This document shows positions 36,936 through 49,455 of a DNA stretch of 64,000 bases, in pieces; position 1 is the first letter of the stretch, and each line of letters opens with the position of its first letter. The notes beneath the pieces are model-generated. The model was not told where the DNA came from, ran no database searches, and worked only from the letters and a program-made list of their open reading frames with translations. The position numbers and the translations under genes were made by a program. Source of the stretch: Cheilinus undulatus (Eukaryota > Chordata > Actinopteri > Labriformes > Labridae); assembly GCF_018320785.1 (NCBI RefSeq), contig NC_054886.1, forward strand, positions 5,021,207 to 5,085,206. The letters are read 5' to 3'.

Positions 36936-38585
36936 AAACTCTGTAACTCTGTGACTCTTCAGTGGACATCAGAGTGACTCTGTGACTGTTGCGTGGATGT
37001 CAGAGTGACTCTGTAACTGTTGCATGGACGTCAGAGTGACTCTGTGACTGTTAAGTGGTCATCAAAGTGACTCTGTGACTGTTGAATGGACATCAGAGTG
37101 ACTCTGTGACTGTTGAGTGGACATAAGAGTTACTCTGTGACTGTTGAGTGGACATAAGAGTGACTCTGTGACTGTTGAGTGGTCATCAAAGTGACTATGT
37201 GACTGTTGAGTGGTCATCAAAGTGACTATGTGACTGTTGAGTGGTCATCAAAGTGACTATGTGACTGTTGAGTGGACGTCAGAGTGACTCTGTGACTGTT
37301 GAGTGGACATCAAAGTGACTCTGTGACTGTTGAGTGAACATAAGAGTGACTCTGTGATTGTGGAGTGGACATAAGAGTGACTCTGACTGTGGAGTGGATG
37401 TCAGAGTGACTCTGTGACTGTGGAGTGGACGTCAGAGTGACTCTGTGACTGTTGAGTGGACGTCAGAGTGACTCTGTGACTGTTGAGTGGACATCAAAGT
37501 GACTCTGTGACTGTTGAGTGGATGTCAGAGTGACTGACTGTTGAGTGGACATAAGAGTGACTGTGACTGTGGAGTGGACGTCAGAGTGACTCTGTAACTG
37601 TTGCGTGGACGTCAGAATGACTGTGAATGTTGAGTGGACATCAAAGTGACTCTGTGACTGTTGAGTGGTCATCAAAGTGACTCTGTGACTGTTGAGTGGA
37701 CGTCAGAGTGACTCGGTGACTGTTGAGTGGACATAAGAGTGACTCTGTGACTGTTGAGTGGATGTCAGAGTGACTCTGTGACTGTTGAGTGGACGTCAGA
37801 GTGACTCTGTGACTGTTGAGTGGATGTCAGAGTACTATGTGACTGTTGAGTGGACATCAAAGTGACTCTGTGACTGTTGAGTGGTCATCAAAGTGACTCT
37901 GTGACTGTTGAGTGGACGTCAGAGTGACTCTGTGACTGTTGAGTGGACGTCAGAGTACTATGTGACTGTTGAGTGGACATCAAAGTGACTCTGTGACTGT
38001 TGAGTGGTCATCAAAGTGACTCTGTGACTGTTGAGTGGACGTCAGAGTGACTCTGTGACTGTTGAGTGGACGTCAGAGTTTCTCTGTGACTGTTGAGTGA
38101 ACCTAAGAGTGACTCTGTGACTGTTGAGTGGATGTCAGAGTGACTGTGACTGTTGAGTGGACATAAGAGTGACTGTGACTGTGGAGTGGACGTCAGAGTG
38201 ACTCTGTAACTGTTGAGTGGTCATCAAAGTGACTCTGTGACTGTTGAGTGGACGTCAGAGTGACTCGGTGACTGTTGAGTGGACATAAGAGTGACTCTGT
38301 GACTGTTGAGTGGTCATCAAAGTGACTCTGTGACTGTTGAGTGGACGTCAGAGTGACTGTGACTGTTGAGTGGACGTCAGAGTGACTCTGTGACTGTTGA
38401 GTGGACGTCAGAGTTACTCTGTGACTGTTGAGTGGACATCAAAGTGACTCTGTGACTGTTGAGTGGTCATCAAAGTGACTCTGTGACTGTTGAGTGGACG
38501 TCAGAGTGACTCTGTAACTGTTGAGTGGACGTCAGAGTTACTCTGTGACTGTTGAGTGGACCTAAGAGTGACTCTGTGACTGTTT
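36936..38585. repeat. 31-bp minisatellite, block 4
   Basis: About 53 copies, dominated by gagtggacgtcagagtgact and gagtggtcatcaaagtgact variants. A block of about four units containing agtactatgtgactg recurs at 37831 and 37954, and larger repeats are visible. The local variant set differs from block 1, indicating independent homogenisation. Confidence 0.93.
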
Positions 38586-39735
38586 ATTAGTTTTCTAGTG
38601 GGAGTGCATTATTTGCTCTATTTAGTTTTGTCCATTACATTGGCAATCTAGAGGGCACTTGTGTGGCAGGTGGTGCATTTTCTCTGCTACTGACCATGGA
38701 TCAAAGAGGGCACTAAGTCAAATATTGTTGAAACAGTGTACTCTTTACTGCACTGAACAGGAATGTTCTGCATTTTCATGTGGGCCAAGATGTTTGAGAG
38801 AACATTGAGTGTGGACAGGATTATTTTTGAAAAACAGAAGGAAGGAAATCCTCAGTTTCAAAATGAAAAGAGAAGAAAAGCAGCCTGCTGAAATGTTAAT
38901 GAACAGCATTCAAAACACCTGTCTGAGGAGGACTGATTCAGCAGTGAGGAGTCCCGTGGCTGGTCTCTTTATATCAGGTAATGCTTCTTGTCTCAAAACT
39001 TGCTTAAATTTTCTGTTTTGGAAACAAAATCAAGGCTGTAATCCTGATCCAGATGCAAATATGTAACTCTTTATCTTAGAGTCAATTTCCCAGCTACAGA
39101 AATGTGATAATGTGACTTGAGTCTGGACTATGTAGCAGCAAAGAAAAGGTTAGGTAAGGTAGAGTCCTTGTGTGTTATTTGTAAAGGTGGAGGAGAAGTT
39201 GTAAGCAGAAGTGGGCTATGGTGGTGAGGCGGGAAGGGGAAGTGATGGTACACAAAGAGAAAGTTGACAGCCGTTGTCATGTCTCTGTGGTTTTGGAATC
39301 CCCCTTGAATTCTGAAAGTTGTCATTTGGTTTGACTATGTTGGGTTTTGGAATCACAGATTCTCATATTTGAAGATGATCTGATCAGCATCCTCTCTTGG
39401 TCAACAGAAATGAAAAGTAATTTAATGTTTCGGGGTCTTTTTTGTGAAATGTACTCTTAATTAGAACAGAATTTGTAGAATAAACACTGGGCTGTATTGG
39501 AGTTGACCTGAGATAAGTGATCTGGCCTTTAAACTGGTGGTTCTCAGCTGCTTGGGCATCAGGACTGACCACCACCTCCTCATGACAAATCATGACCCAT
39601 ATTCTTAAAAATGTTCAACCACTGAAATTTATGTCATGAAAAGTGTTTGTTTGGACCCAAAATGGAACAAATCATGACCAAAATAAGAGAGAGGATGAAA
39701 CAAACACATGTGAATTTGCCTCATTATAGTAAAGT
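38586..39735 (+). repeat. Duplicated minisatellite flank, copy C
   Basis: Uninterrupted version of the flank (85-codon frame at 38809-39066). It lacks about 190 bp present in copies A and B near 38675 and shows the empty LINE site at about 39107. Confidence 0.65.
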
Positions 39736-40369
39736 TAATCACCCCCTGATTTTTGTAATGTTAAAAACATAAACAGTAAAATTTTCAAATACATGCAGTT
39801 TGGAAATCCTTGAAGAGGATGATCACAGCCTTGTTTATGTAAATAATGAACAACAACTTTGATTTTGAAGCATCTTTTTATTCAGATTTAATAAACTGTT
39901 ACAGTAGTGCCCCTTTAGGAAATCAGGAACATTCATGCTGAATATGAGAAAAAGGCTTCAGAATGAAAGCATATATCATAAAAGTTATTTTCATTACTGT
40001 TGACCTGTTAAAACATCTGAGACTAAAATTTCAAATTTTTATTTTGAATGAAGTACCGTCCTAAATTTAGGTTGTTCGCATTAAAGGTGACATATTGTAC
40101 AAAATACACTTTTTCATGCTTTTCTGGCATAAATATGTGCTCCTGACTTGTCCACAATACTCCCAAGATTTGAGCGATACTGCAGAGTAAAGCTGTTTTG
40201 AAATCCTCATATTTTTTTCAATGTATTATACTCAAATAAAGAAAGCTTGGAGTTGCATATTTTCATCATAAATGATTTAAATTACAGACAGCAAAAATAC
40301 AATTCAGTGTCTAAATTTGATTTATCAAAAATCTTCTTGATGGTTGGACACGTTGGCTGATGGAGGCTC
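39736..40369. other. 3' flank of gene 4 (deletion derivative)
   Basis: Short version of the unit 3' flank. It joins the AT-rich region and the beginning of a TTAA element (about 40083) directly to the sequence next to exon 6. No gene. Confidence 0.5.
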
Positions 40370-43203
40370 TTACTTCTTGTGGATGAACAGACTAAAGAAG
40401 TCCACCTGCTCCTTGGTGTTCATCATTTTTGCATCCTTGCAGAAGGACGGGGGACTGAGCAGACTAGGGTCTGGAATCCCGATGACATTGTTGAAGAAGC
40501 TGAAACAGAAAAACAGAAAATGACTTCTATGTAAATGTAAATAAATGTGTCTGCCTGAAAGAATCACATTTTCTGACTGCTGATACTAACTGACCTCTGC
40601 ACCGTCCATCCAAGGACTTGTTCATCAACTTTGACCTCTTGCACAACACTGACAGGAATGCATCCGACTGCAGTCACTGTGCTTATAATATCTGTTGGGA
40701 CAAAGATTTGACTAAAAATCAGAAGATTGTGGAACAGAGAAATAGTTTAGATGGTTCCAAATATAAAAACTCTGACCTCCTCCATCGGGGAAATTTTCCA
40801 ACCATGTGTTGACCATGAGTCCTTCACCAGGTCCAGACGAGCTGCCGAGGACGACCTGGCCCAGCAGAGAGGCGTCTTTTGGGACGCCCATAGGGTGGAA
40901 GTCTCCCTGAACAGGGAGTTTGGTGCAGGTACGGTTCTGGTCATTGATGTTGTACATGACTTTCTGATAGATAAAACATTTGGTATTAGGACAAGTATAA
41001 CTGATGCATCTGTTTCCTTTCCCATGTGCCTTTTTAAACCATAAGAGAAATGGAGTTATTTAACCATTACTTACTGGTGTACACATTCCTATAGTCTTAG
41101 TAATAGGTTCGTTACCTTCAGTTGTCGGTGCAAGCTATTTTTAGATCGTCGCTGCGGAGTTCGGACCTGCTGTGCCAACTCAATGTAAGCAGACGGTATT
41201 CCGGCTTTCCCTCATCAAACTCATGAAATAATATGAAATAATCATGGAAAATTACAAGACGGAGATGTTTTAAAGCTAAATGCAAAGCCAGAACTGCACT
41301 CCAGACATGGCTGCTGTACTGTGTCACTCCGCCCAGTGGTTTACTCAAGAAATAGTTCCGAGTATTTGCTTCATGCGTTGTAGTGTTACATAATTATACG
41401 TTATTATTTCATAGTGTGGTGAATGTGCAGGTCACAACTTGTCCACGAGAGTGTTTTGGAGTTGTTCGATTGTGTATTTGATGAGTTTGATGAGGGAAAG
41501 CCTGAACTTCTAAAACTATAGGGATTATGGCAATGGATGAATTTGCCAAAATGTTGAAGTATCCCTTTAATGTCTCATTCCACTTTAAAGCTCACATATT
41601 CTACAAAATCCACTTTTTAAGGCTTGTCCAACAAAAATAATTGCCCCTTGCCTGTCTACACCCCCCCCCCCCACACACACACACCCCTTTCAGAAAATGT
41701 GTGCTGAAACAAGCTGTTCTCAGATTTTCCCCTGATGATGTCATGTGGGGAGTTAGCCCCGCCTCCAGGTTCAGTTAACACTCCTTGCTTGGAAGAAAGT
41801 TCCGCCCTCCTCTTCAAGGTTATTATAGTTAACTAAAACTAACTAAATAACTGAAACAAAAAGGTAAAAATCATTTTAGTTGACTGAAACTAAATAAAAA
41901 TTGAGCTTTATGAGAAAACGAAAACTAACTAAAAATAAATTTTATGCTGACAAAACCATTATGAAATAAAATTTGAGACAAAATCTCCTTAGTTTTAGTC
42001 TTTTTCAGCAGCAGACTGTCTGACATGAACATCCAGGCCTGGAGAGAGTAAAGTTTCCTGATTTGGTTGCAGAAGACCACACTCAATGATAAATTTTAGG
42101 TCTTGAGTTGTATACAAACGACCCCCCCAAAAAAATTTAATTAAAACAAATGCAAAGTGAAGAGCCCTTTTTGGTCTGGCCCTTGAAAAGTGTCTCATAT
42201 TGCTAAAAATACTAAAACTAACACCAAAACTAATAAAAACTAAATACGAAGCATTTTTTCAAAATCAAAACTGAACAAAACTAAGAAACCAGCAGGAAAA
42301 ACTAATACAAACTAAAATATAAAGCAAAAGTTAAAAACTAAATGAAAATAAAAACTTATGAAAAGTCCAAAACTATTATAACCTTGCTCTTCTCCTGATC
42401 TTCCTCACTGCTGGCAGCTGAGAGGAGGATCAGGAGAGCCACAGCCATTTCCTGAGATAGGCGGAGTCAGGGGCGGAGTCAGACAGGTCAGAAACATTTA
42501 AAGCTACAGACACAGAAACAGCTCGTTCTGAGCATGGCTGAAACAGAGGGGTTTTTAGACATGCAAAAATCTAAAACTTGAGTGTTTTTTTCAGTAACAA
42601 ACAAGGCACGTTTTGGGGACCTCTGAGACAAATACTAACTTGTGTTAAGAGGGTGAAACATGTGACCTTTAAAATGCGAGCTATTGAGTGTAAAATTCAC
42701 TGGTAAATAATTTAAACTCTGCTCTGGTTAAACATCTACATTCAGGTCAGTGGTTTAGTCACCTCTTTGAAGAGAAGAAGAGAATCAGTATTGATAGTCT
42801 TGTTATACTGAGTTACATTCTGAAAGACCCTTATCCGCTGTCCCACTGCATCGTACACGAATCTCATTCTGACCCCGGTGACATCATTTGTAAAGTTCTG
42901 GAGGAAGAAGAGTAGAGGGAGTTTAAGTCTCTGTCTTTCATATACTCGAACTTTGCTTCAGTATTTGGTTCTGGTAATGTTCAGTTTAACACTTTGAAGC
43001 AGTGGAACTTACCCCCGTGGACTCCCCAGTCATCTTAGGAGGCCAGTCTGTGATGTGGAGGAAGATTACATGTGACACAGATAAAATGCATTCTGATTAA
43101 AGAGTGTGTCAGCAAAGGAAAACTGTGTAAACTTACCACACGGCTGAGGCTTCTGGGCCAGGCAGTTTGCCAGCAAGCACGCTAATGCTACGAAGACTCT
43201 CAT
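40370..43203 (-). CDS. Ependymin-family secreted glycoprotein (gene 4)
   Basis: Exons: 43203-43137, 43047-43013, 42897-42763, 40963-40777, 40691-40595 and 40499-40370, giving 216 aa with GT/AG throughout. The signal peptide differs from gene 2 at one residue (LLANCLA). Family cysteines are at 22, 92, 152 and 194. Exon 3 has the richest sequon set: N-F-T, N-V-T and N-K-T. Exon 2 ends GEST-G instead of GEAM-V. Exon 5 carries VVQEVKVDEQV, and exon 6 ends LFIHKK rather than LFLHKK. The upstream side has a Gypsy LTR at the same position as genes 2 and 3. Intact by all criteria I can apply. Confidence 0.93.
41090..41574. mobile_element. TTAA-type DNA element with internal inverted repeat in intron 3 of gene 4
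   Basis: Present only in gene 4. A perfect 22-bp inverted repeat (41203-41224 and 41481-41502, ggctttccctcatcaaactc...) lies inside it. The right end, gttgaagtatccctttaa, fits a common fish element starting TTAAAGGGATACTTCAAC. The left end is truncated. Confidence 0.6.
41585..42672. mobile_element. TTAA element with a nested AAGGTTATTATAG-type element (gene 4 intron 3)
   Basis: Outer element: ttaaagctcacatattctac to tgtgacctttaa. Nested inside at 41815-42386 is an element with inverted ends caaggttattatag and ctattataaccttg, made of AACTAAA-rich repeats around a conserved core. The same nesting occurs in gene 6 and partly in genes 2, 3 and 5. Confidence 0.75.
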
Positions 43204-43270
43204 GTTTTTGGTGCTGAAGCGACTCCTCTCAGGTACTCACCACTTTACCCCTGAGGAGGGGAGTCACTGT

Positions 43271-43278
43271 CTTATGTA
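43271..43278 (-). promoter_or_regulatory. TATA-like box of gene 4
   Basis: TACATAAG on the minus strand, about 70 bp before the ATG. Confidence 0.5.
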
Positions 43279-43317
43279 CAAGCCTTGCTGTTGCAGGAGG
43301 AAGTGCTGCTTCCTGTT

Positions 43318-43655
43318 TATCGTAGTGGGGTGTGGTTCAGCTCAGCTGCAGGGGAGAGATGTGTGGGAGTGACTCAGGGGAGTAGTGCCAGACTGACACA
43401 GGTGTTTGAGTTTGGACTTGGATTTACCAAAATGCACTGAAGAGGTTTAGCACCGGGCAAATTGAAATAAGAAGGAAACTTCGTTGAGTTATGTATTGTG
43501 AGTGTATTAGAGAGACATTTGCTTTAATTTGAAGTCACACGTGTGTGTTCATTGTGCTGAAGAGGACTCTGTAACGCAGTTATCTGTTACACTGGTGCCC
43601 AAACAGGCATTCAGCACAATGTCAGAGTCACAACCAGTCCAGCTGGTGGCTGTGA
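43318..43655 (+). mobile_element. Gypsy LTR plus start of internal region upstream of gene 4
   Basis: An LTR (43318-43591) homologous to those of genes 2 and 3, followed by the primer-binding-site-like tggtgcccaaac and about 55 bp of leader, after which similarity stops. Fossil fragment. No second LTR is seen nearby. Confidence 0.8.
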
Positions 43656-44640
43656 AGACCTTCATTATTTCAGTGTCTCTTAGTGTCCAACACTATGCTG
43701 CTTTCAAGGAGAATCACTGCCTTATATCCACATTCCTCGTGGCTTCAGGACAGCAGATCCTCCCTCCTGGCTTTATTTGTAGTCTTGAATGGCTCTGACT
43801 TTCCCGGAAGTGTCTCCTCCTTTTCCCTTTCAAAACCTAGATTGAGAGAGAGTGGATGATTTGAGAATAAAGAAAAAGATAATTAACTGCATAGAATTTG
43901 GAATGTAAATTTGGAAGAAAATGGATCTGAATCAATCACTTGTTTTAATGGAACTTTTGGAGACACTGTCAACTCAAAGAGTTGAATCAGATCCTACTTG
44001 TTGCCGTAGAGTATGGGCGAGGAGATGAGCCGTCTAGCAGGTTCTGAAGAGCCCGGGCTACCGTTATTACCAGCTGGATCAGATCTTTTGATCGGTTGGG
44101 TTTGGCCGGGTCTGAAACGGCACCAGATGAGTCACTCAGAGAAGACACTGACATGCACAGCAAGATGGGTCCTTTCCCAGGATCCTGAGGGACATGTGTC
44201 ATTCCGAAAAACAGTTCGTAATTCGTCCAATTAAAATCAAATTGATGTCTCAGGACAGTCGACATCACTTTGATTATTGGATCACAGTGAAGTCTGGACG
44301 TGCAAGGAAAAGAAATCTCCATCTGCTGCAAGAGTTGAGCGCAAAGGTTAAAGAATTTGTGCCGGATCAAAATACAGTTCGAGGTTCAGTTGAATGATTG
44401 AACCTGTCTCAGACTTGAAGAAGGAAACATGTTTCATGGAGAAGAGGTCTTAAGAAAAGGTACTTAGATAACCTAAAAAGACAAAAACAGAAGACCTGAA
44501 GAACTCTGGAAATGACAGGAAAGATCCTAAGACAACGTTGGAACAAAACTGAACACAGAAAACCGAACTCCGGTTCTGATATCTGTCTTAAACGAGAGGG
44601 AGGGGTCTCTTCTCTAAAGTGGGGTACACAAATAAGGATT
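43656..44640. other. Unclassified insertion in unit 4
   Basis: Unique within the window. A 127-codon minus-strand frame at 44370-43987 has no motif I recognise. A foreign element replacing the rest of the unit flank is plausible but unproven. Confidence 0.3.
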
Positions 44641-45130
44641 TTCTAAATCTTAAGAGATTTTTTTTTATCTGTTAGAGACCCCACACATGAAGATAAAAAA
44701 TCAGGCATTGAACAGTTTTGATCGTACTGTGTGTGGTGTGCTCCGATAATCTCAACACAGCACACCACACACATCATGATTCTGTCCCACCACTGATCTC
44801 GAATCTCGTCCTCCAAGCCAGAAATCTCGCGTGATCACACGTGATCTGACAAAAACGAAGAAGAAGAAACATAGCAACAACCGGAGAACACAACGCGCAA
44901 CATGGAAGAGGACATACAAGAGGAGGTAATGATGGTGTTCTTGGGACTATTTTTAACGGAAAAATCCTGAACTAAAAAAATGAACTTTATGATGCTTCAG
45001 TAGGTCAGCCATGCTTGTTTTTATTTACGCTTGCTTCCTTGTTCCTCAGTCAGCTCGCTTCTTGATTGGCTACATTCCGTTTCACATCACAATTCATGAA
45101 GTCATGACTCGGGAGTCGTCGGCTTTCCCC
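44641..45130. other. Possible non-autonomous DNA element with hairpin
   Basis: Contains a perfect 15-bp hairpin (44728-44742 with 44759-44773, tgtgtgtggtgtgct) and a cggagaacacaacgcgcaac stretch followed by atggaagagg, opening a short frame (MEEDIQEEVMMVFLGLFLTE). It could be the 5' end of a Harbinger-like element, but no terminal repeats were found. Confidence 0.3.
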
Positions 45131-46015
45131 TCACATATTGTAAGAAATTTCAGTGTGGTAAAAGCCTCACCTTAAGTATTCTTTCTGTAAGATAATTACT
45201 TATCTAATCCGTTTACTCTACTAAGATGCTGTAATGTCCTGCAGGACCCAACGCAAATCTCGTGGGAGCGGGCGGTTTGAACTTTGCTGCAGGCGGGAAC
45301 AGGCGGCTGAAAAAAACCATGCTGCGGGATCTGGATGTAGCCGAGTGACAGGATGATGGAGTCAACAAATGATGTAGAAAAGAAGCTCAAACCAGGTCTT
45401 TAAGACAGAAAAAGAAAACAAGGCAAGTTTGACAAGTTTTGTTTCTGCAGACAAGCTCTGATGGAGTAACAGATTACTATCTACTACTGAATGCTAAATG
45501 GTGAGACAAGTACAGTTTCGTAAATAATTATTTCAACTCAAACAGCGGGTTTTTTGTGTTATGAACGGTAGTAATGTTTATGCTGAGAATGGCTAAATGA
45601 GCTGTCCTGGGTGCTGAATCTCTATTAATGGCCTATAAAATGACGTGTTTTCTCCTGCAGGACAGGAGAAGACACAAAACCAATGCATCTCTGTTATTGT
45701 GCAGGCATGAATTCCCAGGGTTTTGCGGGTGCATGCGGGAGTGTAACACGTTGCGGGTATGGGTGGTAATGATCAGAAATTCAGTGGGAGCAGACAGGAT
45801 CGGGATGAAGAAAACAGTCCCACCCAGGGCTCCAACATGGGGCACATGTTCAGTAGTAGAGACTAGGCAATAAAGGTCTTCCCTTGTGTTTCTTAATACA
45901 AGCTGAAATCCCTTCCTTGAAGAAAATTTGAAACAAAAAGTAGCTACTCTTTTAAAACTTGTAGGCACAAACTCAGTGGCACAAGATTAAGGAAATGTTT
46001 GGGTGTCTTGGTTTA
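45131..46015. repeat. Unit flank interrupted by a hAT-like insertion
   Basis: 45131-45240 matches the unit flank (gtaagaaatttcagtgtggt). About 45850-46015 matches the inverse of 4926-5100. Between them lies a GC-rich insert starting cctgcaggacccaacgcaaa and ending near cagggctccaacatgggg, which looks like a non-autonomous hAT-like element (low confidence). Confidence 0.55.
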
Positions 46016-46520
46016 GTTTATTTTTCCCTCATGTTTTCAGTCGAGTCCTTTTTCTATTGTTTGAGTCTAATTGATCTATTGATAAGTAGAAATATTAGGC
46101 GTTATCGGTGACCGAGAGAACACTTGATCAAGATATATTTGACTCTTTACTTCCTGGTTGGAGTGAAGCCACATCTTATTCTCGCTCCAGCTCTCCTTCT
46201 GCAGTCTGAGTCAGACCAGTCTGAGTTGGGTCTTGGCAGCCAAGTTTCCTTCGGGGTCTCCTCATGAATCAGGTCAAGTACAGATGCAAGCTGAAAGTAT
46301 TCGACTGGTACTTAGCAAACTGAATATTTAATCCTAGCATGTATAAAAGCCAAAATGTTCCCTAATATCTGTTGGGGAGCCTGAAGAAAGCTTTCTTCCC
46401 TGAGCTGAAACAAAGGTTAGATTCTCTGCCCAGGCCTGACTGCATGACCCATGACCCAGAACCAGGTCAGGCCGGAATCCCCACCCCTCCTCTTGACCTC
46501 AGAAGTCAGGACATCCTGTC
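46016..46520. other. Unclassified sequence
   Basis: No gene or known repeat recognised. It contains tgtataaaagcc at about 46340, which resembles a TATA box, but no supporting exon was found. Confidence 0.25.
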
Positions 46521-46524
46521 TGAC

Positions 46525-46870
46525 ATAACTGCAATGCAGATGCATCTCAAATTTCATATATTCTAGATTCATCTAATGCAAGTGAAATATTTCAAGACTT
46601 TGTTGTTTTCATGTTGATAATTATGGCTGACAGCTCACACAAATGTGTGAAAAATATTAGAATTTCCCAAAATATCAGTCCAAATACAGGATTTATGATA
46701 CAGAAATGTTGACCTTCTGGAAAATTTTGCTAATATATGTACTTGGTAAATGCAACATGGGTTTCGATGTTGCATGGAGCCAATCAGTCCGTGGCACTGC
46801 TCATGGAGGTCAGCAAAATCATGGTCCATTGTAAGGTTAAGCTGTGATGACAGTGTTATTTTTTGACCTG
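46525..46870 (-). mobile_element. Tc1-like transposase 3' remnant
   Basis: The reverse complement shows the end of a Tc1 transposase (GSMQHRNP..., like the consensus region -SMPRR-D-) followed by gtagtacag-like 3' sequence and tttgggaaattctaatattt near the terminal repeat. Decayed. Confidence 0.55.
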
Positions 46871-46899
46871 AATAAAAATAACAAGCAAGCAACATATAT

Positions 46900-47728
46900 T
46901 CATTTTATAATATATAAACCTCTTCAAAATTTGTTGTAAATGTTGAATAATGGCTAAATAGAGGCAAAAAAGATTTTAATAATTTGCTACACTTTGGGTG
47001 TAAGTTGCAAAAAATTGATGCCATAAATAAATAGCAATAAAACATACTACACGGCTTTAGTTAAAAAACACAAACAACAAAGAAATCCAAAAACTGTACA
47101 TATTTTGGAAAAATCAAAATAAGACCTGATCATGGTAAACAATTACTGACTAAGTCTTAGAAATATAACCCTTTCAGTGCCAGTTTAAGTTAAAATAACA
47201 AATTGTTGTAATGTTAAAAACACAAAGAAATATTTTTCATGCAAATTGTATTTCTTTAAATGGAATTATCACAGCCTTGATTATGTAAATGCTTTATTAG
47301 TATTATTTTAAAAAACTGTTATGCTCAAGGGTGTAAGTTGCCATACATAAATAGCAATAAATATTATAATACATTTTCACTCTTTGCATTAATTGTTTTA
47401 ATAACCCACTGATTTTTGTAATATTAAAAACATAAACAGTAAAATTTTCAAATACATGCAGTTTGGATATCCTTGGTGAGGATGATCACAGCCTTGTTTA
47501 TGTTAATAATGAGCAACAACTTTGATTTTTAAGTACTTTTTATTCAGATTTAATAAACTGCTACAGTAGTGCCCCTTTAGGAAACCAGGAACATTCATGC
47601 TGAATATGAGAAAAAGGCTTCAGAATGAAAGCATATATCATAAAATTCATGTTATTTCCTTACTGTTGACCTAAAATTTCAAATGTTTATTTTGAATAAA
47701 GTACCCTCCTAAATTTAGGTTGTTAGCA
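46900..47728. other. AT-rich 3' flank of unit 5
   Basis: Homologous to 29966-31378. No gene. Confidence 0.55.
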
Positions 47729-48236
47729 TTAAAGGTCACATATTATGCAAAATACACTTTTTCAGGCTTTTATAATAAAAATATGTTCCCCTGACCTGTT
47801 CACAATCCCCCCAAGAATCAGAAAAATCAATTTCCTTCCTCCCTCTCTTCCTCCACCTTTCAGAAAATGTGTGCTGAAACAAGCCATTCTCAGATTGTCC
47901 CCTCATGATGTCATGTGGAGAGTTAGCCCCGCCCCCAGGTTCAGTTGGCCCTTCCCTCTTGAAAGAAAGTTCCGATCTCCGCAGCGGAGAGCAGGATCAG
48001 GAGAGCCACTGAGCAACATCCATTTCCTGAGAGGGGCGGAGTCAGACAGCTCCTCAACATTTAAAGCCACAGACACAGAAACAGCTTGTTCTGAGCAGGG
48101 CTGAAACAGAGGGGTTTTCAGACATGCAAACATCCAATACTGGAGTGTTTGTTCAGCAACAAACTTCACAGGCATGTTCTGGGGACCTCTGAGACCAATA
48201 TAAACTTGTCTTAAGGGGTAAAATATGTGACCTTTA
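47729..48236. mobile_element. TTAA-flanked short DNA element (unit 5)
   Basis: ttaaaggtcacatattatgc to atatgtgacctttaa, about 508 bp. Full-length relative of 31379-31843. Confidence 0.75.
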
Positions 48237-48830
48237 ACACAGTCAAAATAATCAAATAGAAGACAAAACATGACCAAAATAGCCACCAAAATTTCACCAC
48301 CCTCTACGGGTCAACACATTTTTGCATTTCATGAAACTTTTTTTTTTTTTAACTTTTCATGATGAGTTTTTCATTTTGTTTTACTTAGTTAAACTTTTTT
48401 TTTAGCAGTTGACCTTCTGGGCCGCTGTAAAGGTATGCTTTACAGAGGAAAAATAAAAAACAATTCAGCACATTTTGCATTGAGCAAACCTGCAAACTGT
48501 TTATGCACAAAAGAAAGCTGAAGTCATTTTGGCATGATTAAAAAAAAAAATCAAGTAGACTGTAAAAATCACATTTTTTGAATCTTTGATTAAAAAATAA
48601 ACTCTAATAGGGGTCACTGAACACTTTAAATGTCAAGTATGAACACATCTGAATGCCCACCATCAGATTTGAGTGATACTGCAGAGTAAAACTGTTGTGA
48701 AATCCTCATACTTTTTCAATGTATTATACTCAAATAAAGAAAGCTTGGAGTTGCATATTTTCATCATAAATGATTTAAATTACAGACAGCAAAAATACAA
48801 ATCAGTGTCTAAATTTGATTTATCAAAAAT
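48237..48830. other. 3' flank of pseudogene 5, up to the deletion junction
   Basis: Homologous to 31844-32410. It ends abruptly at tttatcaaaaat, where the sequence jumps into the middle of exon 5. Confidence 0.55.
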
Positions 48831-49455
48831 CACTGCGCTTATAAAAGCTCCTGTTGGGACAAAGATTTGACTAAAAAAACAGACGACTGTGGAACAGAGA
48901 AATAGTTTAGATGGTTCCAAATATAAACACTCTGACCTCCTCCACTGGGCAGATTTCCCGACCACGTGTTGACCAGGAGTCCTTCACCAGGTCCAGATGA
49001 GCTGCCGAGGATGACCTGGCCCAGCAGAGAGGCGTTTTTGGGATGCCCAGAGGGATGAAGTCTGCCTTGAAAGGGAGTTTGGTGCAGGTACGGTTCTGGT
49101 CGTTTATAACATACATGACTTCCTGATAGATAAAACATTTGGTATTAGGACAAGTATAACTGATGCATCTGTTTCCTTTTCCATGTGCCTTTTTAAACCA
49201 TAAGAGAAATGAAGTTACTTAACCATTACTTACTGGTGTACACATTCAGCCCTTAGATATATTTTCATCAGGGTTGTAAAGATTGATTACAACAACTGGG
49301 ATAAATTAAGGTGTATAATTTCTCCACCTTTCAGAAAATGTGTGCTGATAAGAGCTGTTCTCAGATTTTCCCCTCATGATGTCATGTGGGGAGTTAGCCC
49401 CGCCCCCAGGTTCAGTTGGCCCTCCCTGCTTGGAAGAAAGTTCTGCCCTCCTCTC

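Noticed and set aside
46340-46351. TATA-like tataaaagcc suggesting another gene
   Set aside because: No splice-consistent coding exon or recognisable product within several hundred bases on either strand.
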